Shown here piece by piece: positions 20,185 through 30,200 of a stretch of 39,169 bases of DNA. The notes under the pieces were generated by a model. That model was given only the letters and a program-made list of their open reading frames with translations, was not told the DNA's origin and did not search any database. Both the position numbers and the translations under genes were made by a program. Source of the DNA: Rhodocollybia butyracea (Eukaryota; Basidiomycota; Agaricomycetes; Agaricales; Omphalotaceae); contig JADNRY010000552.1 in NCBI GenBank assembly GCA_015501585.1, positions 1 through 39,169 on the forward strand. Reading direction: 5' to 3'. Position 1 is the first letter of the stretch. Each line of letters starts with the position of its first letter.

Positions 20185-21034
20185 TTGATGTACAACAACT
20201 CCAAGGTACTTACAGCAACTAGACATGCACTACCTTTGATTCCAAAGCCTGTTTCACAAAAGGAGACTTCTAAGAGCTTGAGTACAAACCGTTCCGAGCG
20301 AGCCAAGACCACCAGATCGACTCCACCACTTCCAAAAATTATTACTCCAGCGCCTCAGCAACTGCACAAAGTGTCTCACCGCAAGTTTCATTTTACTGAC
20401 AAGTCTACTATGCTCCCAGGTGTTCCCAGAGCTTCGGAAAAATTCCTAGGAGGTTCTGGGGATGTTACAATGATCAATATTAAGTCAATGAAGTGTTCCA
20501 CTAAGCCTGAAGAAGCGCCAGAATTAATTCGTGAGCCCCAACCTGGACTGAATAGTTTGAATATCACCACATGCGAGCCCATTATTCAATATGATGTTCC
20601 TGAGAGCCATGGACACCAGATTGACTCCACCATCTCGGAAAATTACTCTCCCAGCGTTGGAGCAACCCAGCATAGTGCATCAGCAACAAGTTCAAGCTTC
20701 TTGAGCCTACAGTGATCCTAGATGTCCCTACTGCCTCGGAAACCTTCCTAGGAGGTTCTAGAGATGTGAGGAAGATGGATATGGAGTCGACATTGAGTTC
20801 CGAGCCAGCTAAGTGTTATTTTACTTTGGATGTGCAAAGGCTAGCTGGCAATCATTCTGTTTGATCTGAGACATTGCCCGAGTTTAATCCCCAGCCACCA
20901 AGTCTTTTGTTGGAGGATATGCGCACCAAAGCGAATCCAACCCGAGTACTGAAGCTATGATGTCAGCTACGTGCAATTCTGCTAATTTCATTCATGATTC
21001 TACTGTGTTGTCTTCTCCAGCTGCTATTTTTTGA
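20185..21034 (+). pseudogene. Decayed gene for a repeat-containing hydrophilic protein
   Basis: An open frame from 20185 to 20715 encodes a Ser/Thr/Pro-rich 176-residue stretch containing VPRASEKFLGGSGDV. About 300 bp on, in another frame, comes a second unit: VPTASETFLGGSRDV. Later parts also pair: GHQIDSTISENYSPS in unit one and AHQSESNPSTEAMMS in unit two, ending at TGA 21032-21034. So two tandem units of roughly 100-130 residues have been separated by at least two frame breaks (near 20715 and 20870-20910). The function is unknown. It may be cargo of the surrounding CACTA-like element or a host gene trapped in it. Confidence 0.4.
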
Positions 21035-21191
21035 CTACTGCAACTGGTGTAGGAGGGTACAATGTCCCTCTAGCACTTCCTATCACCTCCCGAGTCGACG
21101 GACATTGGATACCATTGTGTTTTGAGATGCTACACTTGTCCCTAGTGTTGTCAAAATTGCTAAGTTGTCCTTTGGATCGTTCTGTGTGTGG

Positions 21192-22455
21192 TAGGGCTCT
21201 GCACCGTACTGTATACGGGCACGGCCGTACCCAATACGGGTCGTATAAACAACGGGGTGCCCGTACCCGTACCGTAAATTTCAGGTTAGAAAGCATTACG
21301 GTACAGATACGGGTTCATACCGTCCGTAAACGGGTATTCAACCGTATTAGCACCAACAAGCAGTAAAAGCTCCAAAATTGTTATATATTCAAGCACTGGT
21401 ACTCAGAAGAAACTTTAGTATTTGATCTGGTGGTAGAGGCAATGAGAGAGAGCTTGTAAATGGTACTAGGCTTGTGACAAGCTCTCTCAGATGTTAACGT
21501 CGTAGGCCCAAAATGATACGTGAGGTGATGTAAGGGCCAAAGAACTAGAAATGAGGTTAGGCCTGAGGTGACATGCAGGGCTTGTCCAAAAGAAATATAA
21601 TTTTGCCTCAGGGCTGAGTCATAAGGTGTTGTATACAAGGTACTTGCGAGTACGGGTTCGATCTGTCCCACTCGATCCTTATGTTATCCTTACGAGAGGC
21701 CAAAAGTGACAACGGAGTGACTGGCTTGTCAGTAAGTATAGTGTATGTAGGTAGCGCATCAGCGCCCCTGAAAGACAGTACGAACTTGAAGTAAACTTGC
21801 CTCACAACGACAGGTATTCCTGGGGTATGTTAGGGTATTCCTGCAGATGATGAACAGCATATAAATAAGTAGGCTTGATACGAAGCTATGGAAGAAAGAA
21901 ATAACGATAGACAAAAGGAAGAAATCCATATATTATTATCCTCCAGCTGCCTCCTCAAGTGCCTCCTAGTACTTTAGCATTCTGATGTTTCATACAGTGC
22001 TAGTTTGGGAGCTTGCAAAGTACCTACTGGGAGGCCCTTATCATCAACTTATTGTGGCCTGCATGATACTTACAATTCTGAAATAATTTAGGCAAGGTGT
22101 CGGGCTGGGTCGGGGGCGGCTGAAAATGGTACAGTACCCGAAGCGCCCGGTGATGGCTATGACTAGAAACAGCAGTTCAAGCCGAGACCCCTGCCCGGAT
22201 TCAGCGCCTTTACCGTGACTTTGATGTGACTTCAGGGTTTGATGGTATCTGAGTGGGACGGATCGACCAGTACCTCAGGTACTTGCAGTTGTACTGTATT
22301 ACAGCCGTGACAGTATTTTACGGACAGTAATATATGGGTCTCACCGTACCGTGACCGTACCGTATCAGTCATTGCCTTTTCTTCTACGGTACGGACACGG
22401 ACCCGTACCACGGTACCCGTAAGCCGTGTATAGACGGTCACGGTGCCGAGCCCTA
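21192..22455 (+). mobile_element. hAT-like inverted-repeat element, non-autonomous
   Basis: Left end TAGGGCTCTGCACCGTACTG and right end, read on the other strand, TAGGGCTCGGCACCGTGACC. The terminal ~150 bp on both sides are rich in ACGGTACGG/CCGTACC words in inverted arrangement. TAGGG ends with a G-rich continuation are typical of hAT elements, but no 8-bp target duplication is visible (flanks GTGTGTGG and GGTATCAT). The interior has no transposase. It includes a 12-bp hairpin GAGAGAGCTTGT (21446-21457 with 21477-21488). Confidence 0.55.
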
Positions 22456-22529
22456 GGTATCATGTCTAAGCTAGATGCTATTTTTTCTGAGGATTGAATA
22501 AACTACCTTGCTCCACCCTGACATTAAAT

Positions 22530-22905
22530 AGTCAAAATGATTGTCTTAATTCTTGGCACTCTAAATGATTGTCCTCAATAGGAGACAGTCTCACCAATTG
22601 TCTTGGGTTGGGCACTCTAAATGATTGTTTGCTCAAGACAATCATGTTGACTGTCCTTAATAGTAGGCAATCCAGATGATTGTCTTAGATTAGGCACTCC
22701 AAATGATTGCTTACTCAAGACAATCATTTTGATTGTCCTCAATACTAGGCAATCAAAATGATTGTCCTAAGTTATGGGCATTCTAAATGATTGTTTGCTC
22801 AAGACAACCAAAATGAGTGTTTGGCAAAAAAACATCTAAATGATTGTTTTTTCAAAAAATGATTGTCTCAGACAATCAAATTCATTGTTTTTCCTTCCCA
22901 TAGTG
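22530..22905 (-). repeat. CACTA-like terminus, inverted, with ATTGTC repeats
   Basis: The mirror of the array at 11619. Words such as CTAAATGATTGTTTGCTCAA and GACAATCA repeat across ~370 bp and end at CATTGTTTTTCCTTCCCATA then GTG (22905). Read on the minus strand this begins CACTATGGGAAGG. The first ~35 bp match the 11619 terminus with about two mismatches. Confidence 0.55.
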
Positions 22906-23174
22906 GAGGCGAGTACCATTACCCAGATGGATGATGCGATACCTTCTTCCGCTTTGGAGCCCTGACATCTTCTAGCTACGTTGATAACCTGATTTGATTC
23001 CATCCATCTTTTATAGTGGTAGAACGCTTGAGACGGGGTTTAAAATCGTCCGAGAGAGGATGGCTTTGTCTCGAGAATTGAATTCTTGTATCATGTCAGA
23101 TGATATTAACAAGGATAGATTCAATACAAATACCCTAATGTAAAAGCACAGGGATGACGATGGATTACCTCGAC

Positions 23175-23819
23175 TCAGCCTATACGCGTCAAGTACGCGT
23201 TAAGGTCCTCAAGCACAGCAAAGTTTCTATGGATAATCAAGTTGGCTGTGCAATGTGCATAACTTAAGTGATGTCATGATAAGCTATACCTGCGTTGGGT
23301 AGAAGGCTCATCGCCTGAGACGGAAGATAGTACTGTATCCAGTCCAAGTCTAGTACTAACACTTCTCTCGTAGGAGGTTGGAGAATATCGACCCCCTCGA
23401 GACCAAATACTCTCATTCGTGGGACGAGGATCAATAGATAATAGATTGACAACCTCAGCGCCAGTTGAAGGGCTTCAAGGCTATCAAAGTTTATACAAAT
23501 ACAGACAGGATCATCAAATCGGGATGCGTGATTCCCCTCCAGGTTGGTCTCAAGCTGCAGAATAAATGACGGTTCGACGTTAGTCCAAAGCGTTGGGACA
23601 TCTGGTACGTGGGCTGTATTTGAGGTCGTATACATAGCCTTGAGCTATAGATACTAGAAATGTATACCCATCTAGGGTAGAATCGTCTCTGATTCGGCTG
23701 TGAGTAAATAGACCATGGGGCATGGACCGCCGTGTCGTTACCATACTCTTGGAGATAGTGTCCAGCGCTCCGAATGCTGATTCAACAAGTTTTTCTTTAT
23801 TCTGTGGCACAATCGACAT
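23175..23819 (-). CDS. Uncharacterised protein, first exon unresolved
   Basis: A well-formed exon runs on the minus strand from 23635 down to about 23295, including LEALQLALRLSIYYLLILVP and TREVLVLDLDWIQYYLP. A GTATAG donor and a CACAG acceptor 44 nt on extend it in phase to NLIIHRNFAVLEDLN and a TGA at 23177-23175. Upstream, a start MSIVPQNKEKLVESAF at 23819 lies in a different frame, and no good intron joins the two, so the 5' part is either mis-modelled or broken. No family, signal peptide or motif was recognised. The sequence upstream of its start has a similar copy near 24690-24850. Confidence 0.4.
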
Positions 23820-24236
23820 TGATAGAAGAAGTTGATTCGTGCTGAATGTCGAAGCTAAACTTGAGCTGCATCTAACACTGCCATATTCTCGGACTACTTG
23901 GGACTCCGTCTTAACTTTCTGTTAAGCGCTGAACGTAAAATAGAACTGAGTGGATGATTTTGGACGAGCCTAGCATCGATATAAAGATTTCAAGATAGCT
24001 GTGTATGTAGATATCTGCGATATCAATTGTATATTGTGCATGGCAAAAGAACGAACGTCGATAAATAAGTTGACAGCCTCGCCTCAAAATGATCAGCGGT
24101 GCGAAAGCGGCACCGCGCCCTACAATGATAAGGATCGCAAACGGCAGTGTGTCTGCAGGGCTTCAAATAGTATTCTGAAGTCGGTATCAAACTGTGTCCG
24201 TGGATGTGGCTGCGGTACCTACGTATAGTTTAAGCT

Positions 24237-24686
24237 TCAAATAGCTACCTGCTTCTGCGACACCCAACCTGGTGTCACACTTAGAGCCCCAGGATAGAAG
24301 CCGACAAGATCGATAGAGATCATGGGGCCACATACTGCGATTGTTTAATTAGCATTGGATGCAAGGTACTATGCGAGTCTTGAAGAGGACTTACCAGCAT
24401 AACTGTCCCGAACGAGTGAGATCAGGAACACATTCCTCACACTTCCCTTTGGGACAGGAGGCTACAATCATCGACGGAGTCTAGACAGTTATTTAGCTTC
24501 GGGCCATTCTAATCTGGGGAGATCCCTTATCTAGTTAACCTGATGATCCCTGATAGGTTATAAATGTGTACCTGATATTGAAGGCTTGCTCGACCCCCAA
24601 CTGATACCGATGATCTTAATCAATCGTTCCTCGTTCCTATGCACGAGAATATTTTCATCGAAACTTTTCTTTCTAATATCTGACAT
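24237..24686 (-). pseudogene. Possible partial or decayed gene
   Basis: The minus strand starts MSDIRKKSFDENILVHRNEE at 24686. Further down it has a protein-like pair of exons, VRNVFLISLVRDSYA (near 24440-24390), a GTAAGT donor, an intron to CGCAG, then GPMISIDLVGFYPGALSV and a stop at 24239-24237. The first exon ends at a GTACAC donor in a phase that does not fit the next acceptor. The upstream flank resembles that of the 23819 gene (GATTCGTGCTGAAYGTC, TCTCGGACTACT, AAGCGCTGA), suggesting a duplicated pair. No function assigned. Confidence 0.33.
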
Positions 24687-24850
24687 GATACAAGAATTTG
24701 ATTTGATTCGTGCTGAACGTCAAGAGTGAACTTGGACTGACCACCGTATACACCACCATCTCTCGGACTACTCAAGGCTCTGTCTCAAGCGCTGAGTCTA
24801 CTACTATAAGACATAGATGAAATCCAATTAGCGTAGCATCGCGCTTTCAA

Positions 24851-25401
24851 TATGTCACTCCAAAGTGGAAGAAACTATCGTATCGTCAATCTTGCCAATG
24901 GCCATCGTCTGGGCGATCTCCACAACGGTCGAAGTAAGGACTCCATTCCCATGATCTATTCGAGTACTTACATATACACCTGAATTACAGTCTATGAGAA
25001 GGTGAGCAAGTTCATATGTCTCATTTCAACACTCTCAGAACCATGACGGATCTGTAGTGGAAGGCAGTTCAATACCCAGGTCCATACTGGACGCTCCAAA
25101 ACACGCACACGGGGAAATTCCTCATGATATCCGACGTAAGGAACCCAGCGGGAAAGAGGGTAGAGGTAGGACATTTCCAGATCGGCTGGAAGCTCGCCCC
25201 CCGCGGCGGAAACTACTATATGTAGGCAATAATCTAGTGAAACCTCTGTCCGACTCTCAAAAGATTTACAGGATCGCGCTTTGGACCAGCGTCAACAGGG
25301 GGCCTGCGGTCGTGCTAAATGCCGTTAATATCAGCCAAAATAGTACAGTTGAACTTGTTAATGGTAGCTATAATCAGGTGTGGGAATTCCAACCAGCATA
25401 G
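24851..25401 (+). CDS. Ricin-B-type beta-trefoil lectin-like protein
   Basis: Four exons, 24851-24932, 24991-25001, 25058-25221 and 25272-25401, join in phase to 387 nt, 128 residues plus stop. Exon 2 is an 11-nt microexon. Beta-trefoil signatures occur in order: YRIVNLANGHRL near the start, YWTLQNTHTGKFLMI in the middle, and a C-terminal NQVWEFQP. Length and the Q-W/YWT repeats fit the small single-domain fungal ricin-B-like lectins, which bind glycans. There is no signal peptide, as usual for cytoplasmic fungal lectins. The first trefoil lobe appears about ten residues short in this model, so the exon 1/2 junction is uncertain. Sugar-binding residues cannot be assigned confidently. Confidence 0.62.
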
Positions 25402-26220
25402 TGGGGAGGCACGTACGATGAAAAGTTCTTGGTACTCTCTTCATATCAAGTTGTGTACGACTCTACTATGCAAGTAGCTCTAATCCTTTGGGATATATCA
25501 TATTGTGAATATCTCTGGCGCTGCTTAAACTGCTTGAAAGAACGCAGTTACGCAGGCTAGTGACTAGTACTCTGTGTCAGCATGGTACTTACCCCGAAAT
25601 CCGTCAATAGATTTCCTACCATCGCCACAGGTGTCCAATCTCATAATTCTGGAGAGTACGAGCTGCCCGACTTCATAATATAGAAATGGTACTTCAAGTG
25701 AGCATGAGAAAGGAAAAGGTTTGGCACAGTGAGAAGCGACGGAATTGCTCTGTTACTCGTTTGGCCATATTTTCGGGTCGAGTTAATATGTAGCTCTAGG
25801 AATTTTCTAGAAATAAGTCGACCGTAATTTCGTCGATTAGAGGTATGAATCATGATAGAATCCGTCGTGAATGTAGGTGGGAGATTGTGAGACGGGGTGA
25901 TGAGGTTGCCAAGTGAGCAAGCAGGGCAGTCTTTTCAACCAATAAGATTTTTGCGTCGCTGGAATGCAGCTCCAGGATTCTAATTTCTGCGGCCTGCGTC
26001 CGTCTTTTCAGCTTTTCTCTCGCTGTAAAGTTCACAAATTCAAATTACGTAGCTCACGTGAATCCAAGTGACAAACGGCAGCCGGCTAATCGGCTTCGAG
26101 CGTGCGATTAGCGCTTGTGACTCATGAATAAGCATCATATGATGACTACCATTCCCACGCAGAAATGCACAACGTTGTACGGCCATCTCACCCTCCTCCC
26201 AACTCTACGAATCCTCTTTC
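25402..26220. other. Intergenic, no gene seen
   Basis: Contains the 3' flank of the lectin gene and the promoter of the next gene. Minus-strand frames at 25641-26035 have no motif. A pyrimidine-rich stretch precedes the ATG at 26221. Confidence 0.4.
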
Positions 26221-27369
26221 ATGACATCCGTTCTTCAACGATCCGCCACTGTCTCTTCTTTTCCATCCAAATTCTCTCTAGAATCTAATAGCGGCTGTGG
26301 CAGCGTTGTTGCCACTCCGAATTCAACAACAACAACGAATAGAGCGATGAATTCTGACCTGGGCCAGGTATCTGACGCAGAATCGCATCAGCAGCCGACA
26401 GAACGGTATACGACAGGAACTACACGGCGACCGCTCCAAGAAGAAAAAACCGAGCCATATTATCCAGACGACACTCGAAAAGCCCCACAGCCCACACCCG
26501 AAGAGCTTTCAGCGTTCCACATAAAGATCCGTGACTTTGCCTATGAACCGAACAAATACCCGCCCATTAAACCCTACCAAAAATACGACCCGGATCGGAT
26601 ACAACGCCAGCCGGATCCACGGACCTGGAAGGGATTCGCGGGCGACAAAGGGCTAATAGCGGGAGAGGATGGCGAATCGCTGGCGCTGAGACAGAAGGGC
26701 TTTTATAATTATGAAGGATTAGAGGAATCGCAGCAGAGTAGTTCGTCGTCGTCGGCGTATTCGCAGCCAGTGCCACCGTTGGATTACGGTGATTCTCAGG
26801 ACTCGGAGCCTTATATCGAGACGCCGATGGTTACACCCAATGGCTCGTTACAGTGGAAAGACCAGGGCCATATACCTATTGACCTCCTTGACGCCGCTAG
26901 CCAGTTGGAAATTGCTACAGAAGCATCGAAGAGACTCCAATCAGGCTCGCCGAGCCGTAGTCCCGAAGAGTTTACTCTTCCTCGTCTTTATTCGCCGGGC
27001 CGTGAAAGAACAATAACGACAGCAATTTCAACCACGGCAGCCGAGCCTTCCCGTCCTATGAAACGGCGGCGCATATCCTTGCCTCAGGATCCTTCCCTTC
27101 CTTCCACTTCCAATCCATCCCAATCTAAACACCCGTCGACCGACACCATAGACACCGTATCACCGCGATATAATCTGCGCCAGCGCGCAACCACCCAACC
27201 GCCCGTTTCAGCTCCAGTACGAGCCCCTGCGCGCGGCCGTGCAGCCCCATCAGTCGATGTGTCCTCTTCGCAGGCGAGATCCCCTGCAGGTCGGAGGAAA
27301 GCGCCGAAGGCGATGACAAAGGAAGGAGGAATTGGGAAGACCAAGAAAGGAAAGGGCCGGGGTGGATGA
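26221..27369 (+). CDS. Disordered, basic protein of unknown function
   Basis: An intronless 382-residue frame. The N-terminal ~75 residues are Ser/Thr-rich. A more conserved-looking core follows with RDFAYEPNKYPPIKPYQKYD, RTWKGFAGDKG and RQKGFYNYEG. Further on are a Ser run, a PMKRRRIS motif that could be a nuclear localisation signal, SPRYNLRQR, and an Arg/Lys/Gly-rich tail with ARGRAAP and KTKKGKGRGG, reminiscent of AT-hook or RGG-type nucleic-acid contacts. No enzyme motif, signal peptide or membrane helix. Nuclear or RNA-associated function is an inference from composition only. The uninterrupted frame and codon use support a real gene. Confidence 0.75.
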   Translation: MTSVLQRSATVSSFPSKFSLESNSGCGSVVATPNSTTTTNRAMNSDLGQVSDAESHQQPTERYTTGTTRRPLQEEKTEPYYPDDTRKAPQPTPEELSAFHIKIRDFAYEPNKYPPIKPYQKYDPDRIQRQPDPRTWKGFAGDKGLIAGEDGESLALRQKGFYNYEGLEESQQSSSSSSAYSQPVPPLDYGDSQDSEPYIETPMVTPNGSLQWKDQGHIPIDLLDAASQLEIATEASKRLQSGSPSRSPEEFTLPRLYSPGRERTITTAISTTAAEPSRPMKRRRISLPQDPSLPSTSNPSQSKHPSTDTIDTVSPRYNLRQRATTQPPVSAPVRAPARGRAAPSVDVSSSQARSPAGRRKAPKAMTKEGGIGKTKKGKGRGG

Positions 27370-28642
27370 CGATCATGGATCCATGATCCATGGTCGCTAT
27401 CCGAGTTGTTGTATCTCTTCGAGTGGTCACTAAATCAATGTACGTTGCCTCTTTTCCTTCCGCTCTTCCTCCTCGATTCCAACTGCTTTTTTTCTTCAAG
27501 GTGCCAGAACTTGAAGTACTGTTATACCTCGTGCGACCCCCCGTACTCCATAAAGTTCTGGTTCTGGTTGCTTTATTGATCTTTATTCGGTCGTAGATCG
27601 CTTGCTCGTTTGGGTTTCGGGTTGTAACTTGTTATTGGTTGGCGATACATATATAGGTATAATCGTAATTCAAGTTATTCCTTCGTTTCTTTATTCCTCC
27701 GTTCCTTCATTTATTCCTTATTCCTTATTCCTGCCTCCTCTATTCATTCCTACCTCCATTTCATCATCGGACGCATCCAGGTGTACTTGCTACAACGTAG
27801 TACGTACACCGTGTATCTGTAATGTTTTTACACTCCTTAGACTCTTACAGTGTTTCTTGTATTGACCACACTACGATCCGTTGCTAATAAGTTATCTTGA
27901 TAATAACTTGTTACAAAAAGAAGTGGTGACAAAAACTTAGTTCGAGCCGTACAGTAGAGAATCAGCGAAGTTTTGCATTTCTTTAATGATTTCTGCCCTC
28001 GTCACAGGACATGCCAACATATATCGTCAGGCTCTTGGTGTGCGCTGTATGTAACAGCACTTACCCATCTGTCTGTTACTACTCAGCTTGTACCGTCGAT
28101 TCGACCTTTCGAACTAGTATGTCGTTGGTGCCAAGACGTGCCAAGCTGCATCTGAGCCATGTAAGGACTTGTAAGTAACATTTTGAATGATTTCTTATGT
28201 AACTCCAGACTCCAGAGTAGACCAGAGTCCAAGGCGCAAGGTGGAACTGTATATAGAGACCAATGATTCCTCGTCTGTTTCCCAAAGATCTCCGGAAAGT
28301 CCCTCTGCTGGACAGTGAAAGGCTGTCGTTCAGTCCCGACAGAACACTAACGAACGGATGCACACATTGACAGGACCACGTTATATTCTAGAGGCGAAGC
28401 TAGGCTTCAGGCAACAGGAGAATACGCGATGGTAGTAGTCGTTATACGAGGTTATCTGGGATGGTGGTCTAATGTACGAATCATTGTATATACGGACAGT
28501 GGCAGTGCGAGAGCACGTGTGAGTATGCGCCATACTTACAGACAGAGAGACTCCAAGTACTATCTTCGCCGCTAGACAACCCGACTGCGGTGGTTTCAAC
28601 TCATTTCCCATTGACACCGTCGTCTAATACAACACACCAGCT
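27370..28642. other. Intergenic, pyrimidine-rich tract, no gene seen
   Basis: 27680-27760 is built of TTATTCC/TTCCTT-type repeats. From about 28210 the sequence (GGAACTGTATATA..., CTGCTGGACAG) resembles the 5' flank of the intact kinase-like gene at 32085-32160, marking the duplicated promoter region of copy A. Confidence 0.45.
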
Positions 28643-29677
28643 ACGTACTCATCAACTTATATTTTGTTTATCATCCACACCTCTCGACATTCACTACTGT
28701 CTCATATGCGCACCCGATATCATCCCCAGTATCATCCTTGACTCCACGTTCTGAAGGTGGCTCGACCAGCATTGTCAGGTTTCGATTGCAGTGCAAATCT
28801 CACATAAATGCTGATACATATTTGTAGCCCCCTTGGATCGGAGAGCCGTATGGAAGCGACGAAAACCTGGATGCGGAGGACAAAGACGCGTTCAGTGAGT
28901 TTCGGATTACTTGTTAAGATTTTATTGACCACTGAAAACTGCGCTTATCACCCCGCAGAGAGAACGTTGCATGATGTGGAGCTTGGTGATTGGTTGGATG
29001 CCAACGGAGGAGTTAATAACGCAGGTTTATACGCGCTCCACAAGGACCACAAGAATTACAAGGGCCACAAAGCTGGTGACGTTGTGGTCAAGTGCATGCA
29101 ACGTATCGACAACAATGCTTGGGGCGAGGTCAAAGCCTTAAAGACCGTTGGGTATTTCGTTGATTCTGGGATGGTGTTAGTGCGAGAACGCAGAAAGCCC
29201 AAGTCAAGACCCAAGTTAACCCCGGCCATTTTGATGAAAAAGCTTGATGGCGTTATCCCTCTTAAAACCTCAGTATGGGGTCAGGGTCGAGCTCGTAGGC
29301 TTGAGCTGATAAATTCGCTTGAACCCAAGGTGAAACAAGAAGTCGTTAACTGGGCCGTAAATAAAAAGATACTTGTTACGTGAGGAAGGAGCACTACTGG
29401 ACTGACTACACCTAACTGGACATTCTAGCGATTTTCATCTCAGGAATATCCACGTCGTCTTGACAAAAGAGCATACTGTGAAGTCTGTCCACGTTTTGGA
29501 CTTTGGCTATCCTGGGGTGTACACTGTGAAGGAGCCTGTAGAAGAGGGAGAAGTTGTAAGTATATTCTTCTTACCTAGTATTCTTTTCCCACCACTAATA
29601 AATCACTGGTGATTTTCCAGGAAAAATGGTTTAAAAACGGATGGGATGAACTTCAAAAGATATATGTAGATACATAG
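28643..29677 (+). pseudogene. Kinase-like protein, copy A, start codon lost
   Basis: Exons 28828-28894, 28959-29379, 29429-29555 and 29621-29677 are all in phase and correspond one-to-one to exons 2-5 of copy B (32282). They keep the same catalytic-type motifs: VVVKCM, WGEVKALK, then TDFHLRNIHVVL and VLDFGYPGVY. The first exon is the odd part. Where copy B has the ATG of a signal peptide, copy A has ACG (28643-28645), and a 4-nt deletion shifts the rest of the signal region. The body of the protein shows no stop, so either it is a recent pseudogene or it is expressed from another first exon, possibly without secretion. An ATG at 28808 runs into the body by reading through introns and would be in a different exon-2 frame. 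It is not favoured. Confidence 0.7.
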
Positions 29678-30200
29678 TGCAAAGTATATTACGCTGGAGT
29701 ACCAACTGCTCAGTCTGGTGTGAAAAGTCTGGAACTCCATACGAGTTGGTGCATACATTTCGCCATGAGTCCCATGCATAGCGTCCGTGCATTGGGGTAG
29801 TATTGCCTATATTACAGGAGATGCTGATCAATGGTTACCGGTTACCCTGCATGCATATGGCTCACTAAACTTACGAAAGACCAGAGCCATATGCCCATTG
29901 GCCAGGTCGACGCTGTTGTTTAGATGGGTCACCACTGAGGCATCAAGGAGACTCCAGTCTGGCCTCTTCATGTTCAATGTTGTTGAAACGCAAGTTCAAG
30001 CCCGTGCATCGTTCACAGTTGGATCAACTACGCTCCTTTTTGGTCTTGTAAACTCTCATTTTGTATCGCTTAGGTTAGGAATTGACCCTACCCCAAGTTT
30101 GCCCCACTCAGTCTTTCTGTGAAAACTTAGCCCACCATCTGCCTTTGCTTCTCTCGAGAATCTCCATACGTACTCGCGCCACTCCATCGTGTATCCGTTT
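29678..30200. other. Flank of copy A, shared with copy C
   Basis: About 29810-29955 (CAGGAGATGC..., GAAAGACCAG.GCCATA, ACTGAGGCATCAAG) recurs at 31341-31461. No gene is supported. Confidence 0.45.

Noticed and set aside
21024..21366. Overlapping frames rich in Arg/Thr around 21.0-21.4 kb
   Set aside because: Products of the ACGGTACGG/CCGTACC-rich arm of the inverted-repeat element.
25057..25401. 114-codon open frame as the lectin itself
   Set aside because: Its first half is out of frame with the beta-trefoil reading. The conserved YWTLQN segment lies in another frame, joined by a 50-nt intron.
28808..29383. 191-codon open frame as the coding region of copy A
   Set aside because: It reads through two introns that align exactly with spliced introns of copy B, and its first third is in a different frame from the conserved exon 2.
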